From Oceanospirillum linum (GTDB lineage Bacteria > Pseudomonadota > Gammaproteobacteria > Pseudomonadales > Halomonadaceae): a DNA stretch of 64,000 bases. Below, piece after piece: positions 55,048 to 63,140 of this stretch. The notes beneath the pieces are model-generated. The model did no database searches. It had not been told where the DNA came from and saw only the letters and a program-made list of their open reading frames with translations. Numbering within the stretch: the first letter of the stretch is position 1; every line of letters begins with the position of its first letter. The DNA lies in the NCBI RefSeq assembly GCF_001995095.2, contig NZ_MTSD02000007.1:1-64000 (forward strand). Direction: 5' to 3'. The position numbers were made by a program, and so were the translations under genes.

Positions 55048-56334
55048 GTGATCAAAAAATCGGTACAGAAAAGTTTGCTCGCCCTGGCGGTTGGGGTAGC
55101 CAGTGGTTCTGCTGTGGCAGCGGATCATGGGAATAGCGATGTTGATGTTTCTATTATTCTTGAGGGGCTCTTCTATAACGAACTGAGTTCTGGAACGTCC
55201 TCCCCTGAAGGGTTTGGTGATAGCGGGCATGATCACGATCATGACCATGGGGATGAAGGTCATCAGCATGGTTTTGAGGAAGGCTTTGGCATTGGTCATT
55301 CTGAACTGGCAATTGATGCTGGCCTGGGTGCTCTGCTGGATGGTCGTCTGTTGCTGGGCTTTGATGATAGTGATGTCGCTGTTGAGGAAGCCTGGGTTAA
55401 GACCCGTTCACTTCCTGCTGGTTTCCAGCTGAAATTCGGTAAGTTCTTGTCCGATATAGGTTATGCGAACAGCCGTCATAATCACAGCTGGGATTTTGCT
55501 GACCGTCCTCTGGTCAATCAGTATCTGTTTGGTGACCATGGTTTGCAGGATGTTGGTTTGCAGGGTACATGGCAGCTGCCTACTGAAAACTACGCACTTT
55601 TGGGTGTTGAGTTATTGCAGGGACAGGGCAATACATTTGATGCTTATGCAGAACAGGAAGATGTTCTGGAAGAGCAGGACAGTGGGCCACGTGTTGTTAC
55701 AGCCTTTATGAAATACGGCCCGGATCTGGGGGCTGATCATGCGGTGCAGCTCGGATTATCCGGTGGTTATGCCAATCAGTATGTCGGCGGGTATGACAAA
55801 CATTTCCATGGCACAGAACCTCATACCACAGCTCAGATTGGCAGCAGCTGGTTTGCTGGCGTGGATGGCGTTTATAAGTATTCCTCCGGTAAGGCTTATG
55901 GTGAGGGGGATCTGCGCATCACATCTGAATACTTCTACGTAGCACGGGATCTTGCTCAGTACAGTGGTGACTACCATGAAGAGGATGGCGATTATCATCT
56001 TGAAGGCGCAATAAAAGGCGATTCCTATACGGAAGAACAGGATGGCTTTTATGTTGAAGGTGTCTATGGCGTATTACCGCGCTGGCAGGTAGGTCTTCGG
56101 GCTGAAGCACTGGGCCTGATTAATGAGAAGTGGGGCGGCGGCCATGATACTGAACTGGACTCTCTGGATGCTTCTTACAAGTATTCAGGACAGATCACCT
56201 GGCGCCCGGTTGAGCCTGTTTTCCTGAGAACTCAGTTTAACCATAAAGACTTTGCCGGTGATGATGGCAGCAGTAATGAAGTTGTTCTTCAGCTGAATGT
56301 TGCATTGGGTGCCCATGGTGCTCACAACTTTTAA
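55048..56334 (+). CDS. Zinc-regulated outer-membrane porin-like protein with His-rich loop
   Basis: This 428-aa protein has a signal peptide (MIKKSVQKSLLALAVGVASG, ending AVAA) and then a beta-barrel-like pattern of alternating hydrophobic strands to a terminal aromatic (GAHNF). A His/Asp-rich loop GHDHDHDHGDEGHQHG (about 60-75) should bind zinc outside the cell, and further His clusters occur later. It lacks TonB-box and plug features, so I call it a porin-like channel, not a TonB receptor. The GTG start at 55048 is preferred to ATG 55036 because GAGG lies 6 nt before it and the ATG is almost against the Zur box. Zur control and the following Znu genes point to zinc import. Confidence 0.85.
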   Translation: MIKKSVQKSLLALAVGVASGSAVAADHGNSDVDVSIILEGLFYNELSSGTSSPEGFGDSGHDHDHDHGDEGHQHGFEEGFGIGHSELAIDAGLGALLDGRLLLGFDDSDVAVEEAWVKTRSLPAGFQLKFGKFLSDIGYANSRHNHSWDFADRPLVNQYLFGDHGLQDVGLQGTWQLPTENYALLGVELLQGQGNTFDAYAEQEDVLEEQDSGPRVVTAFMKYGPDLGADHAVQLGLSGGYANQYVGGYDKHFHGTEPHTTAQIGSSWFAGVDGVYKYSSGKAYGEGDLRITSEYFYVARDLAQYSGDYHEEDGDYHLEGAIKGDSYTEEQDGFYVEGVYGVLPRWQVGLRAEALGLINEKWGGGHDTELDSLDASYKYSGQITWRPVEPVFLRTQFNHKDFAGDDGSSNEVVLQLNVALGAHGAHNF

Positions 56335-56366
56335 GCTTTCGACAGCGTTGTCTCAACGCTGATCTG

Positions 56367-56390
56367 AGCCCGACCTGGATCGGGCTTTTT
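56367..56390 (+). terminator. Terminator after the zinc porin gene
   Basis: AGCCCGA (56367-56373) pairs with TCGGGCT (56380-56386), followed by T's. Readthrough to the znu genes would be partial. Confidence 0.8.
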
Positions 56391-56446
56391 GGCAGAAAGG
56401 AAATATCTACGCCTGGGTCTTCTGGACTACAGGTTTCCTTTCTGCC
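56391..56446. repeat. 13-bp inverted repeat in the porin-znuA gap
   Basis: GGCAGAAAGGAAA (56391-56403) and TTTCCTTTCTGCC (56434-56446) are perfectly complementary, with a 30-nt loop that can fold further (CCTG/CAGG). No T-tract follows. It may be an RNA processing or regulatory hairpin. Confidence 0.8.
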
Positions 56447-56499
56447 GGTTTCTTCCGTTGGTATTTCTCCTTCACTCGTGTTTTATCAGGCTGATATTT

Positions 56500-57405
56500 A
56501 TGTTGCGTCTGTTTCTGTTTTTTATCGCGTTTTTACCCATTCTCAACGCCAGCGCCGGTGAGCCGGTTCGTGTTGTGGTGACTACCAATAGCTTAGGCAT
56601 GCTGGTGAATGAGATCGCTCAGCCGCTTGTGGAACAGCGGCAGCTTGAACTGAAAGTACTGGCATCCCCCGGTCGGGATGTGCACTACCTGGATGCCCGG
56701 CCAAGCTTTATGGCCGCCGTGCGAAGAGCCGATCTTTTAATTGATACCGGTGCCGGACTGGAGGAGGGATGGCTGCCTGCGATAACGGCTAACGCAGCCA
56801 ACCCGGACATTAATAGCGGTCAGCCGGGGCGTTTAAGCCTTGCTGCGTCTCTGCAGCTTCGCCCTTCTATTACCACAACCGGCCCCCATGCCGGTCATGT
56901 GCATCGTCATGGAAACCCGCATTTTAATATTGATCCGCTACGCATGGCGAAAGCGGCAAGGCTTGTTGCCCGCCGTCTCGGGCACTTTTTTCCGGATCAG
57001 AAAGCGCTCTTGATTAAGCGCTCCTATCACCTGGAACAAGCGTTAAAGCAAACAGCGGAATACCTGTCTGAACAACTGATTCCCGGTCAGCGCTTTATCG
57101 CCTATCACGAAGATGTTGATTACCTTGAAGCCTGGCTACCGGTGCAGAATATTGGTTATCTGGAGCCTTTACCGGGTTTGCCACCAACCTCTAAACACCT
57201 GCGTGAGCTGGTTGAGAAACACCAGCAACAGGAGCCAGCCCGTGTGTTATATGCCCGTTTTAACCCGGATCAGGGCGCGCGTTTTCTGAACGAGCGTTTA
57301 GGCTGGCCAACGTATGCTTTACCCCTTGAGCCGGAAACCCCGGACTGGAATGGCTATAAAGAGCTACTGCAGGTTTGGGCGAATGCTTTTGAACAGAAAT
57401 CGTGA
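56500..57405 (+). CDS. znuA: Zinc ABC transporter substrate-binding protein (ZnuA-like)
   Basis: This 301-aa periplasmic protein of cluster A-I has a signal sequence (MLRLFLFFIAFLPILNASA). Metal-ligand His residues appear in GRDVHYLDARPS and in the central His-rich loop HAGHVHRHGNPHFNIDP, with YHEDVDYLEAWL further on. It delivers zinc to the membrane permease. ATG 56500 is preferred because the in-frame upstream ATG at 56389 would place an odd basic/hydrophobic stretch before the signal. It differs from typical ZnuA in its shorter His loop and the HYLD first motif, so manganese or mixed specificity is not excluded, but Zur control upstream favours zinc. It overlaps the ATPase gene by 23 bp. 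Confidence 0.85.
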   Translation: MLRLFLFFIAFLPILNASAGEPVRVVVTTNSLGMLVNEIAQPLVEQRQLELKVLASPGRDVHYLDARPSFMAAVRRADLLIDTGAGLEEGWLPAITANAANPDINSGQPGRLSLAASLQLRPSITTTGPHAGHVHRHGNPHFNIDPLRMAKAARLVARRLGHFFPDQKALLIKRSYHLEQALKQTAEYLSEQLIPGQRFIAYHEDVDYLEAWLPVQNIGYLEPLPGLPPTSKHLRELVEKHQQQEPARVLYARFNPDQGARFLNERLGWPTYALPLEPETPDWNGYKELLQVWANAFEQKS

Positions 57406-58006
57406 CACCGGGTCTGCTCTGGTTTCTTTGCATCAGGCATGCATCGGCTACCCCTCGGCACCGGATACACATATTGGCCCTCTGAATCTAAGGGTGCTCC
57501 CCGGAGACAAAATCGCGCTAACCGGGGGCAATGGTGCCGGTAAGTCGTTGCTGCTGAAAACCCTGTCGGGACAAGTTTCCTTGATCCGCGGCTCCCTTGA
57601 TCGGGGCACATCCCGCTATCTGTTTTTAGCGCAGGAGCACCCGCGGCCTGCGCTCTGGCCTCTGAATGGCTGGGACTGGATGAATATTTTTGTTGGAGCT
57701 AAAGCGTCAGAGTGCCGCTTGTCAGCAGGTTTACTGGGTAAACGCCTGGATACGTTGAGCGGTGGGCAATGGCAAAGGGTACGTCTTGCGGCAGCCCTGG
57801 CAAGTGAACCGGATCTGCTGCTGCTGGATGAGCCCACCAATCACCTGGATGAGGCCGGAAAGCGGGATCTGGTGGCGGAGTTGTCGCAGCTGCCGGAAGC
57901 CTGTGCCTTGCTGATCACGACCCATGATGATGAGCTTGTCGAGGGTTTACCGTTAACGGCTTGTCCCATGCAGCGGCTAATGGAGTCCATCAACAATGTT
58001 GGATAG
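57383..58006 (+). CDS. znuC: Zinc ABC transporter ATP-binding protein (ZnuC-like)
   Basis: This 207-aa ABC ATPase has Walker A GGNGAGKSLLLK, the signature LSGGQWQRVRLAAAL, Walker B LLLLDEPTNHLD and the switch His in LITTHDDE. It is shorter than E. coli ZnuC (251 aa), lacking the C-terminal regulatory part. I start at ATG 57383 inside the substrate-binding gene. The ABC class and neighbours fix its role as energiser of the ZnuB-like permease. Its end overlaps the permease start by 11 bp. Confidence 0.88.
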   Translation: MLLNRNRDTGSALVSLHQACIGYPSAPDTHIGPLNLRVLPGDKIALTGGNGAGKSLLLKTLSGQVSLIRGSLDRGTSRYLFLAQEHPRPALWPLNGWDWMNIFVGAKASECRLSAGLLGKRLDTLSGGQWQRVRLAAALASEPDLLLLDEPTNHLDEAGKRDLVAELSQLPEACALLITTHDDELVEGLPLTACPMQRLMESINNVG

Positions 58007-58790
58007 TTTTTGGCTCTGGCCTTTTTTATCCGGTTTGGGAGCCTCGATTTTACTGGGGCTTGCCGGTGCGTCTCTTTTTATGCGCTCAGCGTCGGTACAG
58101 GGACTGGCCATTGCACAAGGTGCGGCGGCAGGGGGGATTCTGGCGGCAGCCCTGGCTTTGCCAATACTCCCGGTAGCCTTTTTGTTGGCCGGGGGGATCT
58201 ATTGGTGGATTCAGTACGCTGTCCGTCTGAAGCCCGAGCGGATTTTGTTAATTTTTCTGCTGGGTGGGGCGCTGATTAATGCTCTGTTAGCGAACACAGC
58301 GCATCTGCACACTTCAGCGGACCGTTGGTTGGCCGGTGATATCTATTATGTCGCTCGGAGTGATGCGCTCTGGCTGCTGATACTGGGTGGCTTGACTCTG
58401 GTACTGGCTCCGCTGTTACGCAAGGTCTGGCAACAAAGTCAGCTGGCACCGGATTGTTATGGGCCACCACTAACGGTGCTTCAGCGTTTGCCGGAGGCGC
58501 TATGGCTGTTGTGTGTGGTGGTCTTAAGCAGTTATCTGCTGGGGCTTCCTGCCTCATTGTTTTTACTGCTATTTCCTGCCTGGTTGTCGGCATACTGGAG
58601 TCGGGGGCTATCCTCTTTTCTCTGCTGGAGTATTTCTCTGGGGGTGCTGTTATTTTTGATGGCCTGGTTTACGGCGCTTTGGCTTGACCAGCCTTTTGCA
58701 CCTGTGCTGATTCTTGGGGGCTGTGCCTGTTTTCTGTGGGGTTATGCTGTTTATCGGTTAACGGCTCTTGTACGGGCTTACTTCCGGTAA
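57996..58790 (+). CDS. znuB: Zinc ABC transporter permease (ZnuB-like)
   Basis: This 264-aa ABC-3 family permease has about eight hydrophobic helices. The glycine-rich segment GLAIAQGAAAGGILAAALAL near helix 2 and the DRWLAGDIYYVARSD region are typical of metal permeases. The sequence is more divergent from E. coli ZnuB than the ATPase is, so the family call rests partly on context. It overlaps the ATPase gene and ends the zinc operon; the next gene has its own upstream region. Confidence 0.85.
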   Translation: MLDSFWLWPFLSGLGASILLGLAGASLFMRSASVQGLAIAQGAAAGGILAAALALPILPVAFLLAGGIYWWIQYAVRLKPERILLIFLLGGALINALLANTAHLHTSADRWLAGDIYYVARSDALWLLILGGLTLVLAPLLRKVWQQSQLAPDCYGPPLTVLQRLPEALWLLCVVVLSSYLLGLPASLFLLLFPAWLSAYWSRGLSSFLCWSISLGVLLFLMAWFTALWLDQPFAPVLILGGCACFLWGYAVYRLTALVRAYFR

Positions 58791-58888
58791 GCGCGCAGCG
58801 CCTCTTTTTTTGCGTAACGGTCTACACACCTGAGTGAAGTTTCTGATTGTTGTCTGAATTGTCAGCTGTCTTTACGAAAAATATCAAC

Positions 58889-58909
58889 AAATGATAGTAA
58901 TTCGTATTT
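58889..58909. promoter_or_regulatory. Possible Fur box before the TonB2 operon
   Basis: AAATGATAGTAATTCGTATTT is a partial match to the Fur operator (repeats of GATAAT-like hexamers). It lies in the promoter region of the TonB2-type operon, where iron control is expected. The match is imperfect and the call is tentative. Confidence 0.35.
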
Positions 58910-58979
58910 GCAAGGGCGTGTGTTTCTCAATATCATAGCGCTATTGAGTTGTCACTTCAGCACAAACACGGATCTGTCT

Positions 58980-59807
58980 ATGTCTCTTTACCGCTATCTG
59001 CTCAAGTCTGTCGTTGCCCCTGTTTTTATAGCAACGACAGTTTTTATATCACTACTGTTCGGTTTGCCAAAAGCTCATGCCAGTGAGACGGCCGTTGATC
59101 AAAGTATCAACGCTGTGCAGCAGGTTCATCGCTCGGGAGCTGAAACCCAGCTAAAAGTGGATGACCTGTCTGTAGAGAGTCGCGCCCTGTATCAGGAATA
59201 TCAGCAAGTTCTGCGTCAGGCTGAAACCACAGAGGCTTATAACCGCCAGCTGAGTCGTCTTATTGATAGTCAGCAAGATGAGCTGACCAGTATGGATCGC
59301 CAGATTCAGTCTCTGGAGGATACCGATCGCTCTCTGCTACCGATGCTGGTGCGCATGGTGGCAACTCTGGACCAGTTTGTGGCTCAGGATCAGCCTTTCT
59401 TGCTGGATGAGCGTCAGCAGCGGGTTGCCCGGCTTCAGGTGCTGCTGGATCGGGCTGATGTTAGTCTGGCGGAAAAATACCGTCTGATTTTACAGGCCTA
59501 TCAGGTAGAGGCGGATTATGGCCGCAGTCTGGAGGCGTATGAAGGCGAGGTCACCACTGAAGCGGGTCAGCGTCGGGTTACTTTTCTGCGTTTAGGTCGC
59601 GTGGCGCTTTACTACCAGTCGGCCAATGGTAAAGCGGGTGGTCTCTGGCTGCCTGATGCACAGCGGTGGCAGGCACTGGATGGCGATGAAAATCGTGTTC
59701 TGAAAAATGCGATTGCTATGGCGCGTCAACAAATTGTTCCTGAGCTACTTAACCTGCCGTTACCTCTGCCATCTGCCGTGTCCGCTTCCACTGAAGGTGA
59801 TGCTTAA
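58980..59807 (+). CDS. DUF3450 family periplasmic protein of the TonB2 system
   Basis: This 275-aa protein has an N-terminal signal or anchor (about 8-36, ending AHAS). A long coiled coil follows (about 70-140, with RQAETTEAYNRQLSRLIDSQ and ELTSMDRQIQSLEDTD), then a conserved C-terminal domain containing GRVALYYQSANGKAGGLW. DUF3450 genes are found next to TtpC/ExbB/ExbD/TonB clusters in marine Gammaproteobacteria, where they are thought to take part in energy transduction. The start at ATG 58980 gives a normal signal peptide. The TtpC-like gene begins 1 bp after its stop. Confidence 0.85.
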   Translation: MSLYRYLLKSVVAPVFIATTVFISLLFGLPKAHASETAVDQSINAVQQVHRSGAETQLKVDDLSVESRALYQEYQQVLRQAETTEAYNRQLSRLIDSQQDELTSMDRQIQSLEDTDRSLLPMLVRMVATLDQFVAQDQPFLLDERQQRVARLQVLLDRADVSLAEKYRLILQAYQVEADYGRSLEAYEGEVTTEAGQRRVTFLRLGRVALYYQSANGKAGGLWLPDAQRWQALDGDENRVLKNAIAMARQQIVPELLNLPLPLPSAVSASTEGDA

Positions 59808-59808
59808 T

Positions 59809-61308
59809 ATGCGTTTTATAAAACCCCTTTCTACCGTACTTTTGTCATCCGTTTTAAGCCTTTCGTCTTCGGTTTTCGCTGCCGGAGAGGCGACTTCTGC
59901 TTCTGCCCAGGTATCAGGTCAGTCTCAGCAACTAAATCGTCAGCTGTTAAATGATGTTCAAAACTTTGTTGCTGAAGATAGAGCCGCGCAGCAAGCACGT
60001 CTAAAGCTGTTTTTGCAGGATAAAACCCGTCAGGAGTCATTGCTAAGGCAGGCGAAAGAGCGCCTGCAGCGTGCGGATGATGAGCAGCTGAGACTGAAAA
60101 ACCTGTTTGATAACAATGAAGATAAATTAGCCGAGCTGGAAACGCTGTTGAAGCAGCGTACGGGTCAGTTGGGTGAAGTTTTTGGTGTCGTCAAGGAGCA
60201 GTCCGTAGAGCTTAAAGAGCATCTGCGCAGCTCTTTAGTGGGTGCCGAGTTTGCTGGTCGTGAGCAATCACTTCATTTTGCCAGTGAAAAGGCGATCCCT
60301 ACCATGGCACAGCTGCAAACTCTCTGGTTTCAGTTTCAGCATGAAATGACGCACTCAGGAACGATTAGTCGCTTTAATGCTGATGTGGCGGATACAGACG
60401 GTCGTATTGAGAATCAGCCTGTACTCAGAGTCGGTACTTTTAATGCTGTTACCGGGAACGGTGAGTTCCTCAGCTGGCAACCGGAGCGTCAGCAGTTAAG
60501 CGTGCTGGCGGGGCAGCCGGAAGATAAATATCAGGACCAGGCTCAACGCTTTTTTGATGCGGTTTCAGACGCTGCAGACTCTCAACAAAGTGGCCACCTG
60601 TTAGTGGATGTCAGCTCGGGTCAGTTGTTGGCTCTGATCGGTCAGAAACCGGGGCTTATGGATCAGATCCGTCAAGGTGGTTCTGTTGGTTATATTATTC
60701 TTGCCCTGGGTGTGATGGGGCTTTTGACCGCACTCTATAAGCTGGTGCGCCTGAACCTGATCCGCCATAAAATTGCCCGGCAGCTCAAGTCGGAGTTGCC
60801 GCAAAAGGATAACCCTCTGGGGCGTGTTTTGCTGGCTTGTCAGGAAAAACGTCAACAGCTGAAAGCAAATAGCCAGTCAGTTAATGATGAAGCTGCAACA
60901 AGTGCCCTTAACAGCACTTTGGATGAAGCGCTGTTAAAAGAGTTACCCGCACTGGAGTCCGGTCAGTCGATGCTGAAGCTACTGGCGGCAGCGGCTCCAT
61001 TGCTGGGTCTTTTGGGTACAGTGACCGGCATGATAGGTACTTTCCAGAGTATCACGCTGTTCGGCACCAGTGATCCGAAGCTGATGGCTGGCGGAATCTC
61101 TCAGGCATTGATCACAACGGTATTTGGCCTGATCGTGGCGATTCCGATGCTGTTCAGCCATGGGGTGTTAAGCAGTCAGAGCCGTGCCTTGCTGATGATT
61201 CTGCAGGAGAAAAGTCTCGCTCAGCTGAACCAGTTGACGGTTTGGTTGCCGACGGCAAAGCCTGACGCTGCCGAGAAAAAAACGTCTGAAGCGACAGCGG
61301 TGAGCTAA
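59809..61308 (+). CDS. TtpC-like MotA/TolQ/ExbB proton channel protein
   Basis: This 499-aa protein has a signal sequence (about 5-25, ending VFA), a periplasmic coiled-coil domain (about 35-130), a central domain and an ExbB-like membrane half. The latter has hydrophobic segments near 287-310 and the pore helices LAAAAPLLGLLGTVTGMIGTF and ALITTVFGLIVAIPMLFSHG. Vibrio TtpC has the same plan and is needed for TonB2-driven siderophore uptake. The ATG at 59809 is preferred because AAGGTG lies upstream and it produces the signal peptide directly. The ExbB gene follows 3 bp later. Confidence 0.9.
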   Translation: MRFIKPLSTVLLSSVLSLSSSVFAAGEATSASAQVSGQSQQLNRQLLNDVQNFVAEDRAAQQARLKLFLQDKTRQESLLRQAKERLQRADDEQLRLKNLFDNNEDKLAELETLLKQRTGQLGEVFGVVKEQSVELKEHLRSSLVGAEFAGREQSLHFASEKAIPTMAQLQTLWFQFQHEMTHSGTISRFNADVADTDGRIENQPVLRVGTFNAVTGNGEFLSWQPERQQLSVLAGQPEDKYQDQAQRFFDAVSDAADSQQSGHLLVDVSSGQLLALIGQKPGLMDQIRQGGSVGYIILALGVMGLLTALYKLVRLNLIRHKIARQLKSELPQKDNPLGRVLLACQEKRQQLKANSQSVNDEAATSALNSTLDEALLKELPALESGQSMLKLLAAAAPLLGLLGTVTGMIGTFQSITLFGTSDPKLMAGGISQALITTVFGLIVAIPMLFSHGVLSSQSRALLMILQEKSLAQLNQLTVWLPTAKPDAAEKKTSEATAVS

Positions 61309-61311
61309 GCC

Positions 61312-61926
61312 ATGGATGAGGTTTGGTTTTATCTGCAGCAGTTTTTTGATATTGACGCATATCAGCTGACCCTGGATCAGTTTCTTACGGCTGGTGGCTG
61401 GGTGATGCAGATTATTGTCCTGCTGTGTCTGGTGCTTTTTTGTCTGCTGGCTGAACGGTATTGGTTCTGCTTTAGCGGTTATTCACAGCTGTACCGGCAA
61501 TTATACCAAGAGCAGAAAAGCGTACTTCAGGAACACCTGAAAGAGGTAAACCCTCATCAGATCAGTGTTGCCCGTATTCAGAAAGACCCTTTGCTGAAAA
61601 GTCTGCTCTGTGATCTGCGTCTGGCCCTGAATGAGCGGCTTGGTATGATTCGCAGCCTGATCGCCCTTTGTCCGCTATTGGGCCTGTTGGGCACCGTATC
61701 GGGCATGATTCAGGTGTTTGATGTTCTGGCGGTCAGTGGTACGGGAAACCCCCGGCTGATGGCTGCCGGTATCGCCAGTGCCACCTTGCCAACGCTGGCG
61801 GGTATGGCCGTTTCGGTAACAGGGCTTTTACTGTACAGCTACCTGAAAAGCTGGAGTGACCGGCAACAGCAGCAGTTGCACAGCCATCTGCTGCAGGATC
61901 TGCAACAACTCCCCAGGCTGTCATGA
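61312..61926 (+). CDS. exbB: ExbB proton channel subunit
   Basis: This 204-aa inner-membrane protein of the MotA/TolQ/ExbB family uses proton flow to energise TonB. Three transmembrane helices are visible (about 27-46, 122-142, 160-182), with the LLGLLGTVSGMIQVF and TLPTLAGMAVSVTGLLLYSY pore segments. It is a second ExbB-like protein in this operon, alongside the TtpC-like one, as in Vibrio TonB2. Its stop codon overlaps the tiny ORF that runs to exbD. Confidence 0.92.
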   Translation: MDEVWFYLQQFFDIDAYQLTLDQFLTAGGWVMQIIVLLCLVLFCLLAERYWFCFSGYSQLYRQLYQEQKSVLQEHLKEVNPHQISVARIQKDPLLKSLLCDLRLALNERLGMIRSLIALCPLLGLLGTVSGMIQVFDVLAVSGTGNPRLMAAGIASATLPTLAGMAVSVTGLLLYSYLKSWSDRQQQQLHSHLLQDLQQLPRLS

Positions 61927-61991
61927 TGTTAAACAGAGCCACCCCTTTATTGATCATTGCCACTGAATTTGTCACAGGAACCGCTTTATGA
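61926..61991 (+). CDS. Possible 21-aa coupling peptide between exbB and exbD
   Basis: ATG 61926 overlaps the exbB stop and reads MLNRATPLLIIATEFVTGTAL before TGA 61989-61991, which overlaps the exbD ATG. Both overlaps suggest a translational coupling bridge. There is no homology evidence that the peptide has a function. Confidence 0.3.
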   Translation: MLNRATPLLIIATEFVTGTAL

Positions 61992-62389
61992 GCCGTTTTC
62001 TCAGCCAGCAGCAGGATGAAGCTGCCATCGATATGACACCTATGCTGGATGTGGTGTTTATTATGTTGATCTTTTTTATTGTCTCTACCTCTTTTGTCCG
62101 TGAGGCGGGCATTGATGTGAACCGGCCTTCCGCTAAAACCAGTGAAGGCCAGACACAGAGCGCGGTCATGATCGCTCTGTCTCCGGAGGGTGAGGTTTGG
62201 CTGGACCGGAAAGCAACAGATCTGCGTATGGTTCGACCGACTCTGGAGCGTCTGCGCAGTGAACAGCCGGGGCTAAGTGTTGTTGTTCAGGCGGATAGCA
62301 AAAGCACCACTGGGGATCTGGTGAAGTTGATTGATCAGTTGCGATTGGCCGGTGTGAAATATACGGTGGCGACCCGTGACGGCGAGTAA
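61988..62389 (+). CDS. exbD: ExbD energy-transduction subunit
   Basis: This 133-aa ExbD/TolR protein has one N-terminal transmembrane helix (about 20-37) that carries the critical Asp (IDMTPMLDVVFIMLIFFIV). A periplasmic domain of standard length follows. It couples proton flux through ExbB to TonB. AGGAA precedes the ATG. It overlaps tonB by 14 bp. Confidence 0.94.
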   Translation: MSRFLSQQQDEAAIDMTPMLDVVFIMLIFFIVSTSFVREAGIDVNRPSAKTSEGQTQSAVMIALSPEGEVWLDRKATDLRMVRPTLERLRSEQPGLSVVVQADSKSTTGDLVKLIDQLRLAGVKYTVATRDGE

Positions 62390-63077
62390 TACTTCCTCCA
62401 ACGTGAGCGCCCGTTCAGCCTCACTGCGTACCCGTCTGAAGCCCCTGCTGGTTGTGCCTGTTGGCGTACTGCTGACACTGGTATTTTTTGTGCTCCTGGC
62501 AGAGATGGTGCAGATGGATCAGATGCAGACATTACCGGAAGACAACAGCGCCGAACTCAGCCTCTTTATGCTGCAGGATGAATCTGATCTGGAGGTTCGT
62601 AAAAGAGCCCGACCAGAGCCACCGGAGCCTGCGCCAGAAAAACCGGCTATGCCTTCGGTGAGTCAGCCTCTGCAGAATATGCCGGTTACAGAGGTTCCGA
62701 CTCCGGATCTGGATCTGCCGGATATCGCTGCAGAAAGTTCCTTCCAGTTGGATGTGGATATCAGTCAGTTCCAGCCCGGTGAATCGGCGATCCAGATCGC
62801 AGAAAACCCTATGCCCCTGAGCCGGGTTAATCCACGCTATCCCCGTAAGGCGTTGCGCCGGGGATTAGAAGGTCAGGTGGTTCTGGAGTTTGTTGTTGAT
62901 GCTAATGGGGACGTGGTGGAAGATTCCATCAAAATCATCAGTGCTACCCCAAAAGGTTTGTTTGAACACTCCAGTGTTCGTGCCTTATCCCGCTGGCGCT
63001 TTCAGCCGAAGAAACAGGGAGGGCAGGGGGTTCCGTTCCGTGCCCGGCAAACATTGGTCTTTAAACTGGCCAAATAG
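62376..63077 (+). CDS. tonB: TonB energy transducer
   Basis: This 233-aa protein has an N-terminal membrane anchor (about 26-45), a Pro/Glu-rich periplasmic spacer (RARPEPPEPAPEKPA) and the TonB C-terminal domain (about 145-233, with VNPRYPRKALRRGLEGQVVL and RALSRWRFQPKK). It transmits inner-membrane proton energy to outer-membrane receptors. It uses GTG 62376, within exbD; an alternative GTG at 62403 would remove the first residues. With TtpC and DUF3450 this is a TonB2-type set. No TonB-dependent receptor lies in the window. Confidence 0.92.
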   Translation: MTASNTSSNVSARSASLRTRLKPLLVVPVGVLLTLVFFVLLAEMVQMDQMQTLPEDNSAELSLFMLQDESDLEVRKRARPEPPEPAPEKPAMPSVSQPLQNMPVTEVPTPDLDLPDIAAESSFQLDVDISQFQPGESAIQIAENPMPLSRVNPRYPRKALRRGLEGQVVLEFVVDANGDVVEDSIKIISATPKGLFEHSSVRALSRWRFQPKKQGGQGVPFRARQTLVFKLAK

Positions 63078-63140
63078 CCGACTTGTATAGGCCGATAGCG
63101 GGTATTGATGCTTAATTTAAAGGATAACGAGGGCAGTATG

